This document shows, piece after piece, positions 42,785 through 52,001 of a stretch of DNA of 64,000 nucleotides (position 1 is the stretch's first letter; each line of letters begins with the position of its first letter). This stretch comes from Variovorax sp. YR216 (GTDB taxonomy: Bacteria > Pseudomonadota > Gammaproteobacteria > Burkholderiales > Burkholderiaceae_C), in NCBI RefSeq assembly GCF_900107745.1, contig NZ_FNRO01000005.1, positions 62,001-126,000 on the forward strand, read 5' to 3'. Made by a program: the position numbers and the translations under genes. The notes below the pieces were generated by a model. It saw nothing but the letters and a program-made list of their open reading frames with translations, did not search any database and had not been told where the DNA came from.

Positions 42785-44475
42785 CCTCCTACCTCTGGTC
42801 ACGCGGCGACCCGGCGACGGACTGGAGTTCGCTCGAAAAATTCATCAGCACCCAGAGCCCGGCCCAGTTGCGGCTCTGGCGCGGGTTCATGGCGGCGCGC
42901 TGCTTTGTCGCGGCGGTGCTGCTGCTGCTGCAGGGCATCGGGCTGGCGCTCGGGGGCCAGCCGGCGAACCTTCCGGCGATCGCGCTTTCGTCGGCCTACG
43001 TGGTGGCCGTCCTGATTGCCGCGCGCTACGCGCCGTTCAAGCCGATGCGCCGCCTCGGTGGTGCCTGGCTCTACACCATCGGGCTCGACCTCGTCGTGTA
43101 CACGGCGTTCCAGGTGATGCAGGTGGGCGGCATCAACTACACGCCGCTCTTCGCATTGCCAGTGCTCATGGGCGCTGTGCTCGGCACGAGCGCAGTCGGC
43201 CTCGGCACCACGGCAGCGGCCACTTTGCTGCTGCTCGGCCATGCCGCCTGGTACTGGGTGGAGCAGCCATCGGACACCTCGCCGCGTATCGTGCAGGCGG
43301 CGCTGTCGGGCACGGGTCTCTTCGTGGTGGCGCTGCTTGCGCACGAACTCGCGCGCCGGCTGACGCGCGAGGAAGCGTTGGCGCAGCGCAGCCGCAGCAC
43401 CGCGCAGATGCACGCGCTGCTCAACGACCTCGTGATCGAGACGCTCAGCGAAGGCGTGCTGGTGGTCGATGCGCAAGGGCAGGTCCATGCAGCCAATCCG
43501 GCCGCGGACGCCATCCTCGGCCAGGGCCTGGCCCAGATTCCGCTGCCCTTCGCGTTGAGCGCCCATCCAGCGTGGGTTCCCCTGGCTGCGCTGGCGCGCC
43601 AGACCTTTGCGCGGCGATCGTCTCAGGCTCGCGAGATTCCGATCGCACAGTCGCAAGGCACACCGCGCGAAGTCCGCGTACGCACACGGCTCACGCAGTC
43701 CAGGGACGCGCGCACCGAAAGCCTCTGCGTGATGTTCCTGCAGGATCTGCGCGAGCTCGAAGCGCGCATTCGCACCGAGAAGCTGGCGGCCATGGGACGG
43801 ATGTCCGCCGCGGTCGCCCACGAGATCCGCAATCCGCTCGCCGCGATCACGCAAGCGAGCGCCCTCCTGAGCGAGGACCTCGTCGACCCGGCGCATCGCC
43901 AGCTCACCACGATGGTCCAGCAGAACGCGCAGCGGCTGTCGCGCATCGTCGACGATGTGCTCGACGTCGCCCGCGCCCGTCAGCAGCGCGTGCTGCCGCT
44001 GGCCGAGCAGGTGAGCCTCGATTCCACGGTGCGCACGCTCGCGGAAGAGTGGGTATTGCAGTCACAGCAGCAAGGCGTCCTGCTCTCCCTCAATGCACCA
44101 GGATGCGACGTGCGCTTCGACGTCGAGCACCTGCGCCGCATCCTCGTGAATCTGCTGGACAACGCGGCGCGCTATGCCGGCGAGCGCGAAGGCTCCATCC
44201 AGGTCGGGACCCGCCTCAGCCCCGCGGGCCGCGCGAGCCTGCAGGTCTGGAGCGACGGCGCGCCGCTCGAACCGGCGGTGCAGCGGCATCTGTTCGAACC
44301 CTTCTTCTCCTCGGAGAGCCGTTCCAGCGGACTCGGCCTCTTTCTCTGCCGCGAGTTGTGCGAGCGCCACGGCGCCACGATCGGCTACGAGCGCAGGGCC
44401 CTCTCGCCAGGAGGCGCCGAGGGCAACGAGTTCTTCGTCGCATTTGCGCCGGCCGAAAGCCGGCTGACACAATAG
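42781..44475 (+). CDS. pilS: sensor histidine kinase PilS
   Basis: A 564-residue kinase of the type IV pilus control pair. Six hydrophobic segments in the first ~215 residues form the membrane sensor, followed by a PAS-like region around residues 220-330. The phospho-acceptor segment MSAAVAHEIRNPLAAI and an ATPase domain with NLLDNAARYA and SGLGLFLCRE complete it. It starts at an ATG overlapping the previous stop, and pilR begins 4 bases after its stop. Signals reach the pilin promoter through PilR and sigma-54; no pilA gene is in the window. Confidence 0.92.
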   Translation: MTSYLWSRGDPATDWSSLEKFISTQSPAQLRLWRGFMAARCFVAAVLLLLQGIGLALGGQPANLPAIALSSAYVVAVLIAARYAPFKPMRRLGGAWLYTIGLDLVVYTAFQVMQVGGINYTPLFALPVLMGAVLGTSAVGLGTTAAATLLLLGHAAWYWVEQPSDTSPRIVQAALSGTGLFVVALLAHELARRLTREEALAQRSRSTAQMHALLNDLVIETLSEGVLVVDAQGQVHAANPAADAILGQGLAQIPLPFALSAHPAWVPLAALARQTFARRSSQAREIPIAQSQGTPREVRVRTRLTQSRDARTESLCVMFLQDLRELEARIRTEKLAAMGRMSAAVAHEIRNPLAAITQASALLSEDLVDPAHRQLTTMVQQNAQRLSRIVDDVLDVARARQQRVLPLAEQVSLDSTVRTLAEEWVLQSQQQGVLLSLNAPGCDVRFDVEHLRRILVNLLDNAARYAGEREGSIQVGTRLSPAGRASLQVWSDGAPLEPAVQRHLFEPFFSSESRSSGLGLFLCRELCERHGATIGYERRALSPGGAEGNEFFVAFAPAESRLTQ

Positions 44476-44479
44476 CGCC

Positions 44480-46018
44480 GTGAGCACCCCCAACCCCTCC
44501 GCATCGCGACCCGCGCAGATCCTGGTGGTCGACGACGAGCCCGACCTGCGCACGCTCTATGAGCTGACGCTGCTGCGCGAGGGTTACCGGGTCGAGGCCG
44601 CGGGCAGCGTGTCGGAGGCCTGCGAGCATCTCGATGCCGGCCGCTTCGATGCGGTGATCACCGACATGCGGCTGCCGGACGGCCTCGGCATGCAGATTCT
44701 CCAGCGCATCCAACAAGACCAGCGCAGCGAGCGCTGCGTGGTCATGACCGCCTACGGTTCGGCGGAGAACGCAGTGGAAGCGCTCAAGGCCGGTGCCTTC
44801 GACTACCTCACCAAGCCCGTCGACCTGAAGCAGTTCCGTTCGGTGGTGGCTTCGGCGGTGCAGGCACCGCCGCAGACCGCGACGCCCGCCAAAGCGACGC
44901 CCCCCGCAGGGACGGTCGAGCCCGCAGAGGAAGCCGGCAAGACGGCACCCGCCATCGGCGGCGCCGGCGCAGCGGCGCTCGACCGGCTGGTCGGCGAGTC
45001 CGAACCGATGCGGCTCGTGAAGGCGCGCATCGCCAAGGTTGCGCGCGGCATGGCGCCGGTGCTGGTGCGCGGCGAATCCGGCACCGGCAAGGAACTGGTG
45101 GCTCGCGCGGTGCACGCCTGCAGCCAACGCAGCGACGGGCCTTTCGTCGCAGTCAATTGCGGCGCGATTCCCGAGAACCTGCTCGAAGCCGAATTCTTCG
45201 GCGCACGCAAGGGCTCCTATACCGGCTCCGCGCAGGACCGCGACGGCTATTTCCAGGCGGCGCGCGGCGGCACGCTCTTCCTCGACGAAATCGGCGACCT
45301 GCCGCTGGCGATGCAGTCCAAGCTGCTGCGCGCGATCCAGGAGCGCAGCGTGCGGCCCATCGGCTCGACGCAGGAAGACGCGGTGGACGTCCGCATCGTG
45401 AGCGCCACCCACAAGGACCTGCACGCGGAGGTGCAGGCCGGACGGTTCCGGCAGGATCTTTTCTATCGCCTCAACGTGATCGAGATCGCGGTCCCGGCGC
45501 TGCGCGATCGACGCGAGGATCTGCCGGCGCTCTGCCATGCGCTGCTCGGGCGCATCGCACGCGACGCCGGCATGCCCGCGCCCACGCTGTCGGCCGAGGT
45601 GCTTCTGCAGTTGGCCGCGCATCCGCTGCACGGCAACGTCCGTGAACTCGAAAACCTTCTGCACCGCGCGGTGGCCCTCAGCGAAGGCGACGTGCTCCAT
45701 GTGGATCTCATGGGAACGACCACCGCGCCGGCGCCGCTCGAACCGGCACCGCCGCCGGTGGTCGCGCCCGCAGCTGCACAGATGGCGCCGGCCGCGCCTG
45801 CGCGCGCACCGGCCACGGTGCCGCCCGACCTGCAGAGCTACCTCGACGAGCAGGAACGACAGATCCTCGTGCGCGCACTGCAGGAGACCGGCTTCAACCG
45901 CACTGCCGCCGCCGCGCGGCTGGGCCTGAGCCTGCGCCAGATCCGCTACCGCATCGCGCGCCTCGGCATCACGACACCCAACGGCGACGATGCCAGCGGC
46001 TTCGGCGGCGATGAATGA
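44480..46018 (+). CDS. pilR: sigma-54-dependent response regulator PilR
   Basis: A 512-residue NtrC-type activator for type IV pilus genes. A receiver domain (VVDDEPDLR, ITDMRLPDG, TAYGSAENA, KPVDL) precedes a Pro/Ala-rich linker, then an AAA+ domain with GESGTGKE and DEIGDLP, and a Fis-type helix-turn-helix at the end (NRTAAAARLGLSLRQIRYR). The sigma-54-contacting loop reads GSYTGS (residues 245-250), a PilR-like variant of GAFTGA. The start is a GTG at 44480. The ampD gene overlaps its 3' end by 8 bases. Confidence 0.92.
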   Translation: MSTPNPSASRPAQILVVDDEPDLRTLYELTLLREGYRVEAAGSVSEACEHLDAGRFDAVITDMRLPDGLGMQILQRIQQDQRSERCVVMTAYGSAENAVEALKAGAFDYLTKPVDLKQFRSVVASAVQAPPQTATPAKATPPAGTVEPAEEAGKTAPAIGGAGAAALDRLVGESEPMRLVKARIAKVARGMAPVLVRGESGTGKELVARAVHACSQRSDGPFVAVNCGAIPENLLEAEFFGARKGSYTGSAQDRDGYFQAARGGTLFLDEIGDLPLAMQSKLLRAIQERSVRPIGSTQEDAVDVRIVSATHKDLHAEVQAGRFRQDLFYRLNVIEIAVPALRDRREDLPALCHALLGRIARDAGMPAPTLSAEVLLQLAAHPLHGNVRELENLLHRAVALSEGDVLHVDLMGTTTAPAPLEPAPPPVVAPAAAQMAPAAPARAPATVPPDLQSYLDEQERQILVRALQETGFNRTAAAARLGLSLRQIRYRIARLGITTPNGDDASGFGGDE

Positions 46019-46601
46019 TCCGACGAACGGGCTCTGGCGCTCCGGCTGGTATCGCTTCGCGCGACCCTTGCCGTCGCCCAACTTCGGCCCGAGGCCGCCA
46101 GGCGCACGGATCGACCTGATCGTCCTGCACTCGATCAGCCTGCCGCCGGGCCGGTACGGGGGCGAGGAGGTGCAGGCGCTCTTCACGAATCGCCTCGACT
46201 GGGATGCGCATCCCTATTTCGAGAAGATCCGCGGCCTCGAGGTCTCGGCGCATTTCTATGTGCGGCGCAACGGCGAGCTGTGGCAGTTCGTGAGCTGCAA
46301 CGACAGGGCCTGGCACGCGGGCGCCTCGTCATGGCGCGGACGCTCGAACTGCAACGACGACTCGATCGGCATCGAGCTCGAGGGGCTCGAGGGCGAGACC
46401 TTCGAAAGCGCGCAGTACGAAACCCTCGCAAGCCTGTGCCCTGCGATCGCACAGACCTACCCGACCGCCTTCATCGCGGGCCACGAGCACATCGCGCCGG
46501 GCCGCAAGCAGGACCCCGGGCCGGGTTTCGACTGGCGCCTCTTGCGTGAGCAACTGGGCTGGGACCGAGCGATGTTCCCCGCCGCCACGCTCGATCCCTG
46601 A
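46011..46601 (+). CDS. ampD: 1,6-anhydro-N-acetylmuramyl-L-alanine amidase AmpD
   Basis: A 196-residue cytoplasmic zinc amidase that cleaves the peptide from anhydro-muropeptides during cell-wall recycling. Visible zinc and fold motifs are LIVLHSISLPPG (first His), AHFYVRRNGELWQFV, RAWHAGASSWRGR, SIGIELEG and the C-terminal GHEHIAPGRKQDPGP with the second His. In Gram-negative bacteria loss of AmpD can derepress ampC-type beta-lactamase. The ATG at 46011 lies inside pilR and is preferred to one 21 bases earlier. A clear gap to nrdA follows. Confidence 0.95.
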   Translation: MNDPTNGLWRSGWYRFARPLPSPNFGPRPPGARIDLIVLHSISLPPGRYGGEEVQALFTNRLDWDAHPYFEKIRGLEVSAHFYVRRNGELWQFVSCNDRAWHAGASSWRGRSNCNDDSIGIELEGLEGETFESAQYETLASLCPAIAQTYPTAFIAGHEHIAPGRKQDPGPGFDWRLLREQLGWDRAMFPAATLDP

Positions 46602-46825
46602 AGATTTTTTCAATCGCGCCGCGCGGGGCGATGGGCGCATGCTGCGCCGCAGAAAAACCGCGGCCCGCAAGTGGCAAGCGCAGCAACCATGCGCTTTTCA
46701 GGCCCAAATCCGCCGCAGACGCCCATGGATCGGGGGCCGCGCTACCTTGACCCAACGGAGAAGCGGCCTCGCCGCCCCCTCGCCCCTGGAATAGCAGGTT
46801 TCACAATGGTTGTTGTTTGTGTAAA

Positions 46826-46841
46826 ACACTATATCTAGTGG
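46826..46841 (+). promoter_or_regulatory. NrdR box 1
   Basis: ACACTATATCTAGTGG fits the ACACWATATWTWGTGT pattern of NrdR operators with two mismatches. Confidence 0.8.
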
Positions 46842-46858
46842 GTTGTAGACCCCCTGGA

Positions 46859-46874
46859 CCCTAGATATAGTGTG
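46859..46874 (+). promoter_or_regulatory. NrdR box 2
   Basis: CCCTAGATATAGTGTG, the same motif in inverted orientation. Its centre is 33 bases from box 1, about three helical turns, as expected for cooperative NrdR repression of ribonucleotide reductase genes. Confidence 0.8.
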
Positions 46875-46953
46875 CCCCTGCCTGGCATTTACAGCCGGAC
46901 ACAAAGGCCAGAGCGGCTCCGCCGTCCACAAGAATTTGCCAAAAGAGGATTGA

Positions 46954-49863
46954 ATGCAAACTGCCCTGAACACCCCTTCCACCCCCCGCGCCGTACCCTC
47001 GACGCCGCAAAACCGTGACGTTGCCGGCTCGCCCGCCAGCAACGCGCTCGCCAACTACCAGATCATTCGCCGCAACGGCGCCGTCGTGCCTTTCGAGCCG
47101 AACAAGATCGCCGTCGCGATGATGAAGGCCTTCCTGGCCGTGCACGGCACCCAGGGCGCCGCTTCGGCCAGCGTCCGCGAGACCGTCGACACGCTGACGC
47201 AGAACGTGGTGCGCGCGCTGATGCGTTCGCGTCCGGGCGGCGGCACCTTCCACATCGAGGACGTGCAGGACCAAGTCGAGCTCGGCCTGATGCGCGGCGG
47301 CCACCACGAGATCGCCCGCGCCTACGTGCTCTATCGCGAGCGCCGCGCGCAGGAGCGCACCAAGCAGGGCGAGCATGAAGTGCCTGCAGCCCCGACGCTG
47401 CACGTGCTCGACCGCGGCGAGCGCGTCGCGCTGGACCTCGGCGAGCTCAAGGGCCTGATCGAATCCGCCTGCGCCGGCCTGGGCGAGAGCATCACCGCCG
47501 AGCCCATCGTGGCCGAGACGATGCGCAATCTCTATGACGGCGTTCCGCTCGACGAGGTCTACAAGGCCTCGATCCTCGCGGCCCGCACGCTGATCGAAAA
47601 AGACCCCGACTACACCTTCGCCACCGCGCGCCTGCTGCTGCACACGATCTTCAAGGAGATCATCGGCCGCGAAGTGCCGCCCGCCGAGCGCGCGCAGGCC
47701 TACGCCGACTACTTCCCCCAGTTCATCAAGAAGGGCGTCGACAACGAGCTGCTCGACGAGAAGCTGCTGCAGTTCGACCTGGCCCGCCTCGGCGCCGCGC
47801 TCAAGCCCGAGCGCGACCACCAGTTCGACTACCTCGGCCTGCAGACCCTGTACGACCGCTATTTCCTGCACGTGCGCAAGACCCGCATCGAATTGCCGCA
47901 GGCCTTCTTCATGCGCGTGGCCATGGGCCTGTCGCTCAACGAGATCGACCGCGAAGCGCGCGCGATCGAGTTCTACGAAGTGCTCTCGTCCTTCGACTTC
48001 ATGTCGAGTACGCCGACCCTCTTCAATAGCGGCACGCTGCGCTCGCAGCTGTCGAGCTGCTACCTGACCACGGTGCCGGACGACCTCGACGGCATCTACG
48101 AGTCGATCAAGGAAAACGCGCTGCTCTCCAAGTTCGCAGGCGGCCTGGGCAACGACTGGACGCGCGTGCGCGCGCTCGGCAGCCACATCAAGGGCACCAA
48201 CGGCGAATCGCAGGGCGTCGTGCCCTTCCTCAAGGTGGTGAACGACACCGCCGTCGCGGTCAACCAGGGCGGCAAGCGCAAGGGTGCGGTCTGCACGTAC
48301 CTCGAAAGCTGGCACCTCGACATCGAGGAATTCCTCGAACTGCGCAAGAACACCGGCGACGACCGCCGCCGCACGCACGACATGAACACGGCGAACTGGA
48401 TTCCCGACCTGTTCATGCGCCGCGTGATGGAAAAGGGCAACTGGACGCTGTTCTCGCCTTCGAACGTGCCCGACCTGCACGACAAGTTCGGCGCCGAGTT
48501 CGAGGCCGCCTACGTCGCCTATGAAGAGAAGGCGGCGCGCGGCGATCTGAAGCCGAGCCGCACCATCCCCGCGACCGACCTCTGGCGCAAGATGCTCACG
48601 ATGCTGTTCGAGACCGGGCATCCGTGGATCACGTTCAAGGACGCCTGCAACGTGCGCTCGCCACAGCAGCACGCCGGCGTGGTTCACTCGTCCAACCTCT
48701 GCACCGAGATCACTCTGAACACCAGCGACACCGAAACCGCGGTCTGCAACCTCGGTTCGGTCAACCTGCTGCAGCACCTGAAGGACGGCAAGGTCGACCA
48801 GGAAAAGCTCAAGCGCACCATCTCGACCGCGATGCGCATGCTCGACAACGTGATCGACATCAACTACTACGCCGTCAAGAAGGCCCGCGACTCGAACCTG
48901 CGCCATCGTCCGGTCGGCCTCGGCCTGATGGGCTTCCAGGACGCGCTGTATGAACTGCGCATCCCCTACGCCTCGACGGAAGCGGTGCAGTTCGCCGACG
49001 AGTCGATGGAAGCGATCTGCTATTACGCCTACTGGGCCTCGACCGAGCTGGCGCGCGAGCGCGGCAAGTACTCGAGCTACAAGGGCTCGCTGTGGGACAA
49101 GGGCGTGCTGCCGCTCGACACGCTCGACCTGCTCGAAAAGGCACGCGGCGGCTACGTCGAGCTGGACCGCTCGTCCACGCTCGACTGGAACGAGCTGCGC
49201 CAGAAGATCAAGGCCGATGGCATGCGCAACTCCAACTGCGTCGCCATCGCACCGACCGCGACCATCTCCAACATCATCGGCGTGGATGCCTCGATCGAGC
49301 CCTGCTTCGGCAACCTCTCGGTCAAGTCGAACCTCTCCGGCGAGTTCACGGTCATCAACCACTACCTGGTGCGCGACCTCAAGCGCCTGGGCCTGTGGGA
49401 CGACGTGATGGTGATGGACCTGAAGCACTTCGACGGCTCGCTGCGTCCCATCGACCGCGTGCCGCAGGACATCAAGGCACTCTACGCCACTGCTTTCGAG
49501 ATCGAGACGACCTGGCTCGTCGAGGCTGCGGCGCGTCGCCAGAAGTGGATCGACCAGGCGCAATCGCTCAACATCTACATGGCCGGCGCATCGGGCAAGA
49601 AGCTGGACGACACCTACAAGCTCGCATGGCTGCGCGGTCTGAAGACCACGTACTACCTGCGCACGCAGAGCGCGACGCATGCGGAGAAGTCCACTGTTCA
49701 ATCGGGTCGACTCAACGCGGTGTCGTCGGGCAGCGATGCATCGTCTGGCATGAGCGCACTCGAAGCAGCTGCTCTGGCAGCGCAAGCGCAATTGAATGCG
49801 ATGCCCGCAACCGACATCGCGTTCTGCGGCGTCGACGATCCGACTTGCGAAGCGTGCCAGTGA
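46954..49863 (+). CDS. nrdA: class Ia ribonucleoside-diphosphate reductase, alpha subunit
   Basis: A 969-residue large subunit that reduces ribonucleotides to deoxyribonucleotides using the radical supplied by NrdB. An ATP-cone (IIRRNGAVVPFEPNKIAVAM, about 36-125) gives dATP feedback, and a second cone-like segment follows at about 145-230. The catalytic core has SSCYLT (redox Cys), NLCTEI (radical Cys with Asn and Glu) and AVCNLGSVN (redox partner). The C-terminus ends in CEAC, the pair reduced by thioredoxin/glutaredoxin. Paired NrdR boxes lie upstream. A 150-base spacer separates it from nrdB. Confidence 0.96.
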   Translation: MQTALNTPSTPRAVPSTPQNRDVAGSPASNALANYQIIRRNGAVVPFEPNKIAVAMMKAFLAVHGTQGAASASVRETVDTLTQNVVRALMRSRPGGGTFHIEDVQDQVELGLMRGGHHEIARAYVLYRERRAQERTKQGEHEVPAAPTLHVLDRGERVALDLGELKGLIESACAGLGESITAEPIVAETMRNLYDGVPLDEVYKASILAARTLIEKDPDYTFATARLLLHTIFKEIIGREVPPAERAQAYADYFPQFIKKGVDNELLDEKLLQFDLARLGAALKPERDHQFDYLGLQTLYDRYFLHVRKTRIELPQAFFMRVAMGLSLNEIDREARAIEFYEVLSSFDFMSSTPTLFNSGTLRSQLSSCYLTTVPDDLDGIYESIKENALLSKFAGGLGNDWTRVRALGSHIKGTNGESQGVVPFLKVVNDTAVAVNQGGKRKGAVCTYLESWHLDIEEFLELRKNTGDDRRRTHDMNTANWIPDLFMRRVMEKGNWTLFSPSNVPDLHDKFGAEFEAAYVAYEEKAARGDLKPSRTIPATDLWRKMLTMLFETGHPWITFKDACNVRSPQQHAGVVHSSNLCTEITLNTSDTETAVCNLGSVNLLQHLKDGKVDQEKLKRTISTAMRMLDNVIDINYYAVKKARDSNLRHRPVGLGLMGFQDALYELRIPYASTEAVQFADESMEAICYYAYWASTELARERGKYSSYKGSLWDKGVLPLDTLDLLEKARGGYVELDRSSTLDWNELRQKIKADGMRNSNCVAIAPTATISNIIGVDASIEPCFGNLSVKSNLSGEFTVINHYLVRDLKRLGLWDDVMVMDLKHFDGSLRPIDRVPQDIKALYATAFEIETTWLVEAAARRQKWIDQAQSLNIYMAGASGKKLDDTYKLAWLRGLKTTYYLRTQSATHAEKSTVQSGRLNAVSSGSDASSGMSALEAAALAAQAQLNAMPATDIAFCGVDDPTCEACQ

Positions 49864-50013
49864 TATCGGCATGAAGTTGGCGTAGTTCGCGGCATCGCCT
49901 GACAAATTGCGATGCATGCGAACAACATAACGACAACATAATTGGAGCGCGATGTGTGGGAGCACTTTGCAACTCACATCGTTGCTCACATAATTTGAGC
50001 ATTGGATTTTTCT
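49864..50013. other. nrdA-nrdB spacer with short repeats
   Basis: 150 AT-rich bases. They include an 8-bp direct repeat CAACATAA (49923-49930 and 49934-49941), an inverted repeat GCGATGTG/CACATCGT (49949-49956 and 49975-49982, 18-base loop), and GCTCA/TGAGC (49984-50000). None is followed by a T-run, so these are not obvious terminators. They may modulate the relative expression of the two subunits. Confidence 0.4.
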
Positions 50014-51252
50014 ATGTTGACCTGGGACGAAGAAGTCAAGCCCTCCTTGCCAACGGATCTGCAACAAGGATTGCGGCACCCCTCGAACAGCGGCGCGCAA
50101 GTCGGCCGCTTGTCGGAGTTTCCGACTTCGCAAATTGCTCCCCAAATTTCTTCCGTCGCACCTGTCGCGCACGCATACGCTGACAGCGCTGTGGCGCGCG
50201 CCGTGCAGGCCACCGCATCTGCGGTGCCGTCGGGCCATCGCGTCAAGGCGGCCGACAAGCGCATCATCAACGGCCAGACCGACGTCAACCAGCTGGTGCC
50301 GTTCAAGTACAAGTGGGCCTGGGAAAAGTACCTCGCCACCTGCGCCAACCACTGGATGCCGCAGGAAGTGAACATGACGCGCGACATCGCGCTCTGGAAG
50401 GACCCGAACGGCCTCTCCGAAGACGAGCGCCGCATCGTCAAGCGCAACCTCGGCTTCTTCGTGACCGCCGATTCGCTCGCCGCCAACAACATCGTGCTGG
50501 GCACCTACCGCCACATCACGGCGCCCGAGTGCCGCCAGTTCCTGCTGCGCCAGGCCTTCGAAGAAGCGATTCACACGCACGCCTACCAGTACATCGTCGA
50601 ATCGCTCGGCCTCGACGAGAGCGAGATCTTCAACGCCTACAACGAGATCCAGTCGATCCGCGAGAAGGACCAGTTCCTGATCCCGTTCATCGACGCCATC
50701 AGCGATCCGAACTTCCACACCGGCACGCCCGAAAACGACCAGAAGCTGCTCAAGTCGCTGATCGTCTTCGCCTGCCTGATGGAAGGTCTCTTCTTCTATG
50801 TCGGCTTCACGCAGATCCTCGCGCTGGGCCGCCAGAACAAGATGACCGGCGCCGCCGAGCAGTACCAGTACATCCTGCGCGACGAATCGATGCACTGCAA
50901 TTTCGGCATCGACCTGATCAACCAGCTCAAGCTCGAGAACCCGCACCTCTGGACCGCCGAGTTCAAGGCGGAGATCAAGACCCTCTTCCTGAAGGCCGTC
51001 GAGCTCGAATACCGATATGCCGAAGACACCATGCCGCGTGGCGTGCTCGGCATGAACGCCTCCATGTTCAAGGGCTATCTGCGCTACATCGCCAACCGGC
51101 GCGCGCAGCAGATCGGCCTCGAAACGCTCTTCCCGAACGAAGAAAATCCCTTCCCGTGGATGAGCGAAATGATTGACCTGAAGAAGGAGCGTAATTTCTT
51201 CGAAACCCGTGTGATCGAGTATCAGTCGGGTGGTGCGCTCTCCTGGGATTGA
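50014..51252 (+). CDS. nrdB: class Ia ribonucleoside-diphosphate reductase, beta subunit
   Basis: A 412-residue small subunit carrying the di-iron centre and tyrosyl radical. Metal ligands appear in [11 protein letters not shown] and DESMHCNFG, inside a ferritin-like helix bundle. An N-terminal extension of about 80 residues, rich in Ala, Ser and Val, precedes the conserved domain beginning at [13 protein letters not shown]. The start is the ATG at 50014; an upstream TTG would add only four residues. It is presumably co-controlled with nrdA by NrdR. Confidence 0.95.
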   Translation: MLTWDEEVKPSLPTDLQQGLRHPSNSGAQVGRLSEFPTSQIAPQISSVAPVAHAYADSAVARAVQATASAVPSGHRVKAADKRIINGQTDVNQLVPFKYKWAWEKYLATCANHWMPQEVNMTRDIALWKDPNGLSEDERRIVKRNLGFFVTADSLAANNIVLGTYRHITAPECRQFLLRQAFEEAIHTHAYQYIVESLGLDESEIFNAYNEIQSIREKDQFLIPFIDAISDPNFHTGTPENDQKLLKSLIVFACLMEGLFFYVGFTQILALGRQNKMTGAAEQYQYILRDESMHCNFGIDLINQLKLENPHLWTAEFKAEIKTLFLKAVELEYRYAEDTMPRGVLGMNASMFKGYLRYIANRRAQQIGLETLFPNEENPFPWMSEMIDLKKERNFFETRVIEYQSGGALSWD

Positions 51253-51338
51253 TTTTCGACAAGAACAAAGTGAGTTCAGAACTTGCCCTTGCCGACAGAC
51301 TGCACCAAAGAGTGCGGCATCGGTAGGGCGTCGGTGTT

Positions 51339-51368
51339 CATGGTGTTGGGGCAGGCCCCAACACCATG
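51339..51368. repeat. perfect 14-bp palindrome after nrdB
   Basis: CATGGTGTTGGGGC and its exact complement are separated by only 2 bases. No T-run follows. It sits between nrdB and the histone-like gene; it could be a protein-binding site or a structured RNA end. Confidence 0.7.
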
Positions 51369-51446
51369 GATCGCTCCGCGATGTCCAACATGCGTGGAGT
51401 GCTTCAAGAGGTTGATTTTTTCAACTTGATCAAGGAGAAAATAGAA

Positions 51447-51935
51447 ATGGCAACTGCAAAGAAAGCGCCGGCCAAGAAGGCCGCTGCGAAGAAGGCTCCG
51501 GCAAAGAAGGCTCCTGCCAAGAAGGTAGCAGCCAAGAAGGCCCCGGCAAAGAAGGCTCCTGCCAAGAAGGTAGCAGCCAAGAAGGCCCCGGCGAAGAAGG
51601 CTCCTGCCAAGAAGGTAGCGGCCAAGAAGGCGCCGGCGAAGAAGGCCCCCGCCAAGAAGGTAGCGGCCAAGAAGGCGCCGGCGAAGAAGGCCCCTGCCAA
51701 GAAGGTAGCAGCCAAGAAGGCGCCGGCGAAGAAGGCCGCTGCCAAGAAGGCTCCTGCGAAGAAGGCTGCAGCCAAGAAGCCTGCCGCCAAGAAAGCAGCG
51801 AAGAAGCCTGCTGCCAAGAAGGCCAAGGCCCCCGCGAAGGCTCCTGCCGCTGCCCCCGCCGCTGCTGCCCCTTCCGCCCAGACGACGCTGAATCCCCAGG
51901 CAGCATGGCCGTTCCCGACGGCCAGCAAGCCCTGA
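51447..51935 (+). CDS. histone H1-like Lys/Ala/Pro-rich DNA-binding protein
   Basis: A 162-residue, highly basic protein made almost entirely of Ala, Lys, Pro and Val, like eukaryotic histone H1 tails and bacterial H1-like or AlgP-type proteins. It should bind DNA non-specifically and help organise the nucleoid. About five copies of a 15-residue unit ([15 protein letters not shown]) are followed by shorter KKAAA units and a Pro/Ala/Gln C-terminus without charge. The start at 51447 is chosen for the AAGGAG 10 bases upstream; a longer frame from 51366 would add 27 non-basic residues. A strong terminator follows. Confidence 0.85.
   Translation: MATAKKAPAKKAAAKKAPAKKAPAKKVAAKKAPAKKAPAKKVAAKKAPAKKAPAKKVAAKKAPAKKAPAKKVAAKKAPAKKAPAKKVAAKKAPAKKAAAKKAPAKKAAAKKPAAKKAAKKPAAKKAKAPAKAPAAAPAAAAPSAQTTLNPQAAWPFPTASKP
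51505..51735 (+). repeat. 45-bp tandem repeat inside the histone-like gene
   Basis: Five near-identical 45-base units, each encoding [15 protein letters not shown]; the GTA (Val) codon recurs exactly every 45 bases from about 51525 to 51705. Copies differ only at synonymous positions, so copy number could change by slippage or recombination without frameshift. Confidence 0.8.
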
Positions 51936-51954
51936 GTCTTCAGTCGCTGTCAAA

Positions 51955-51988
51955 GAAAAAGCCCGGTGCTCACGCACCGGGCTTTTTT
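51955..51988. terminator. bidirectional intrinsic terminator
   Basis: Stem GCCCGGTGC / GCACCGGGC with a 4-base loop, flanked by an A-run and a T-run. It serves both the histone-like gene and the convergent PfkB kinase gene. Confidence 0.92.
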
Positions 51989-52001
51989 GTTATTGGGCGA
52001 A

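Larger units (their letters stand above)
46602..46953. other. nrdA upstream region
   Basis: 352 bases between ampD and nrdA. The first two-thirds show no gene. The part from 46800 is AT-rich and carries the two NrdR boxes. GAGGA lies 6 bases before the nrdA ATG. Confidence 0.7.

Noticed and set aside
46861..50946. 1361-codon open frame on the minus strand opposite nrdA
   Set aside because: Antisense shadow; it spans the NrdR boxes and the nrdA-nrdB spacer, and NrdA/NrdB motifs are complete on the other strand.
51505..51735. Regular 45-bp repeats as a possible CRISPR array
   Set aside because: The units are contiguous, coding and without unique spacers; they encode the Lys/Ala repeats of a histone-like protein.
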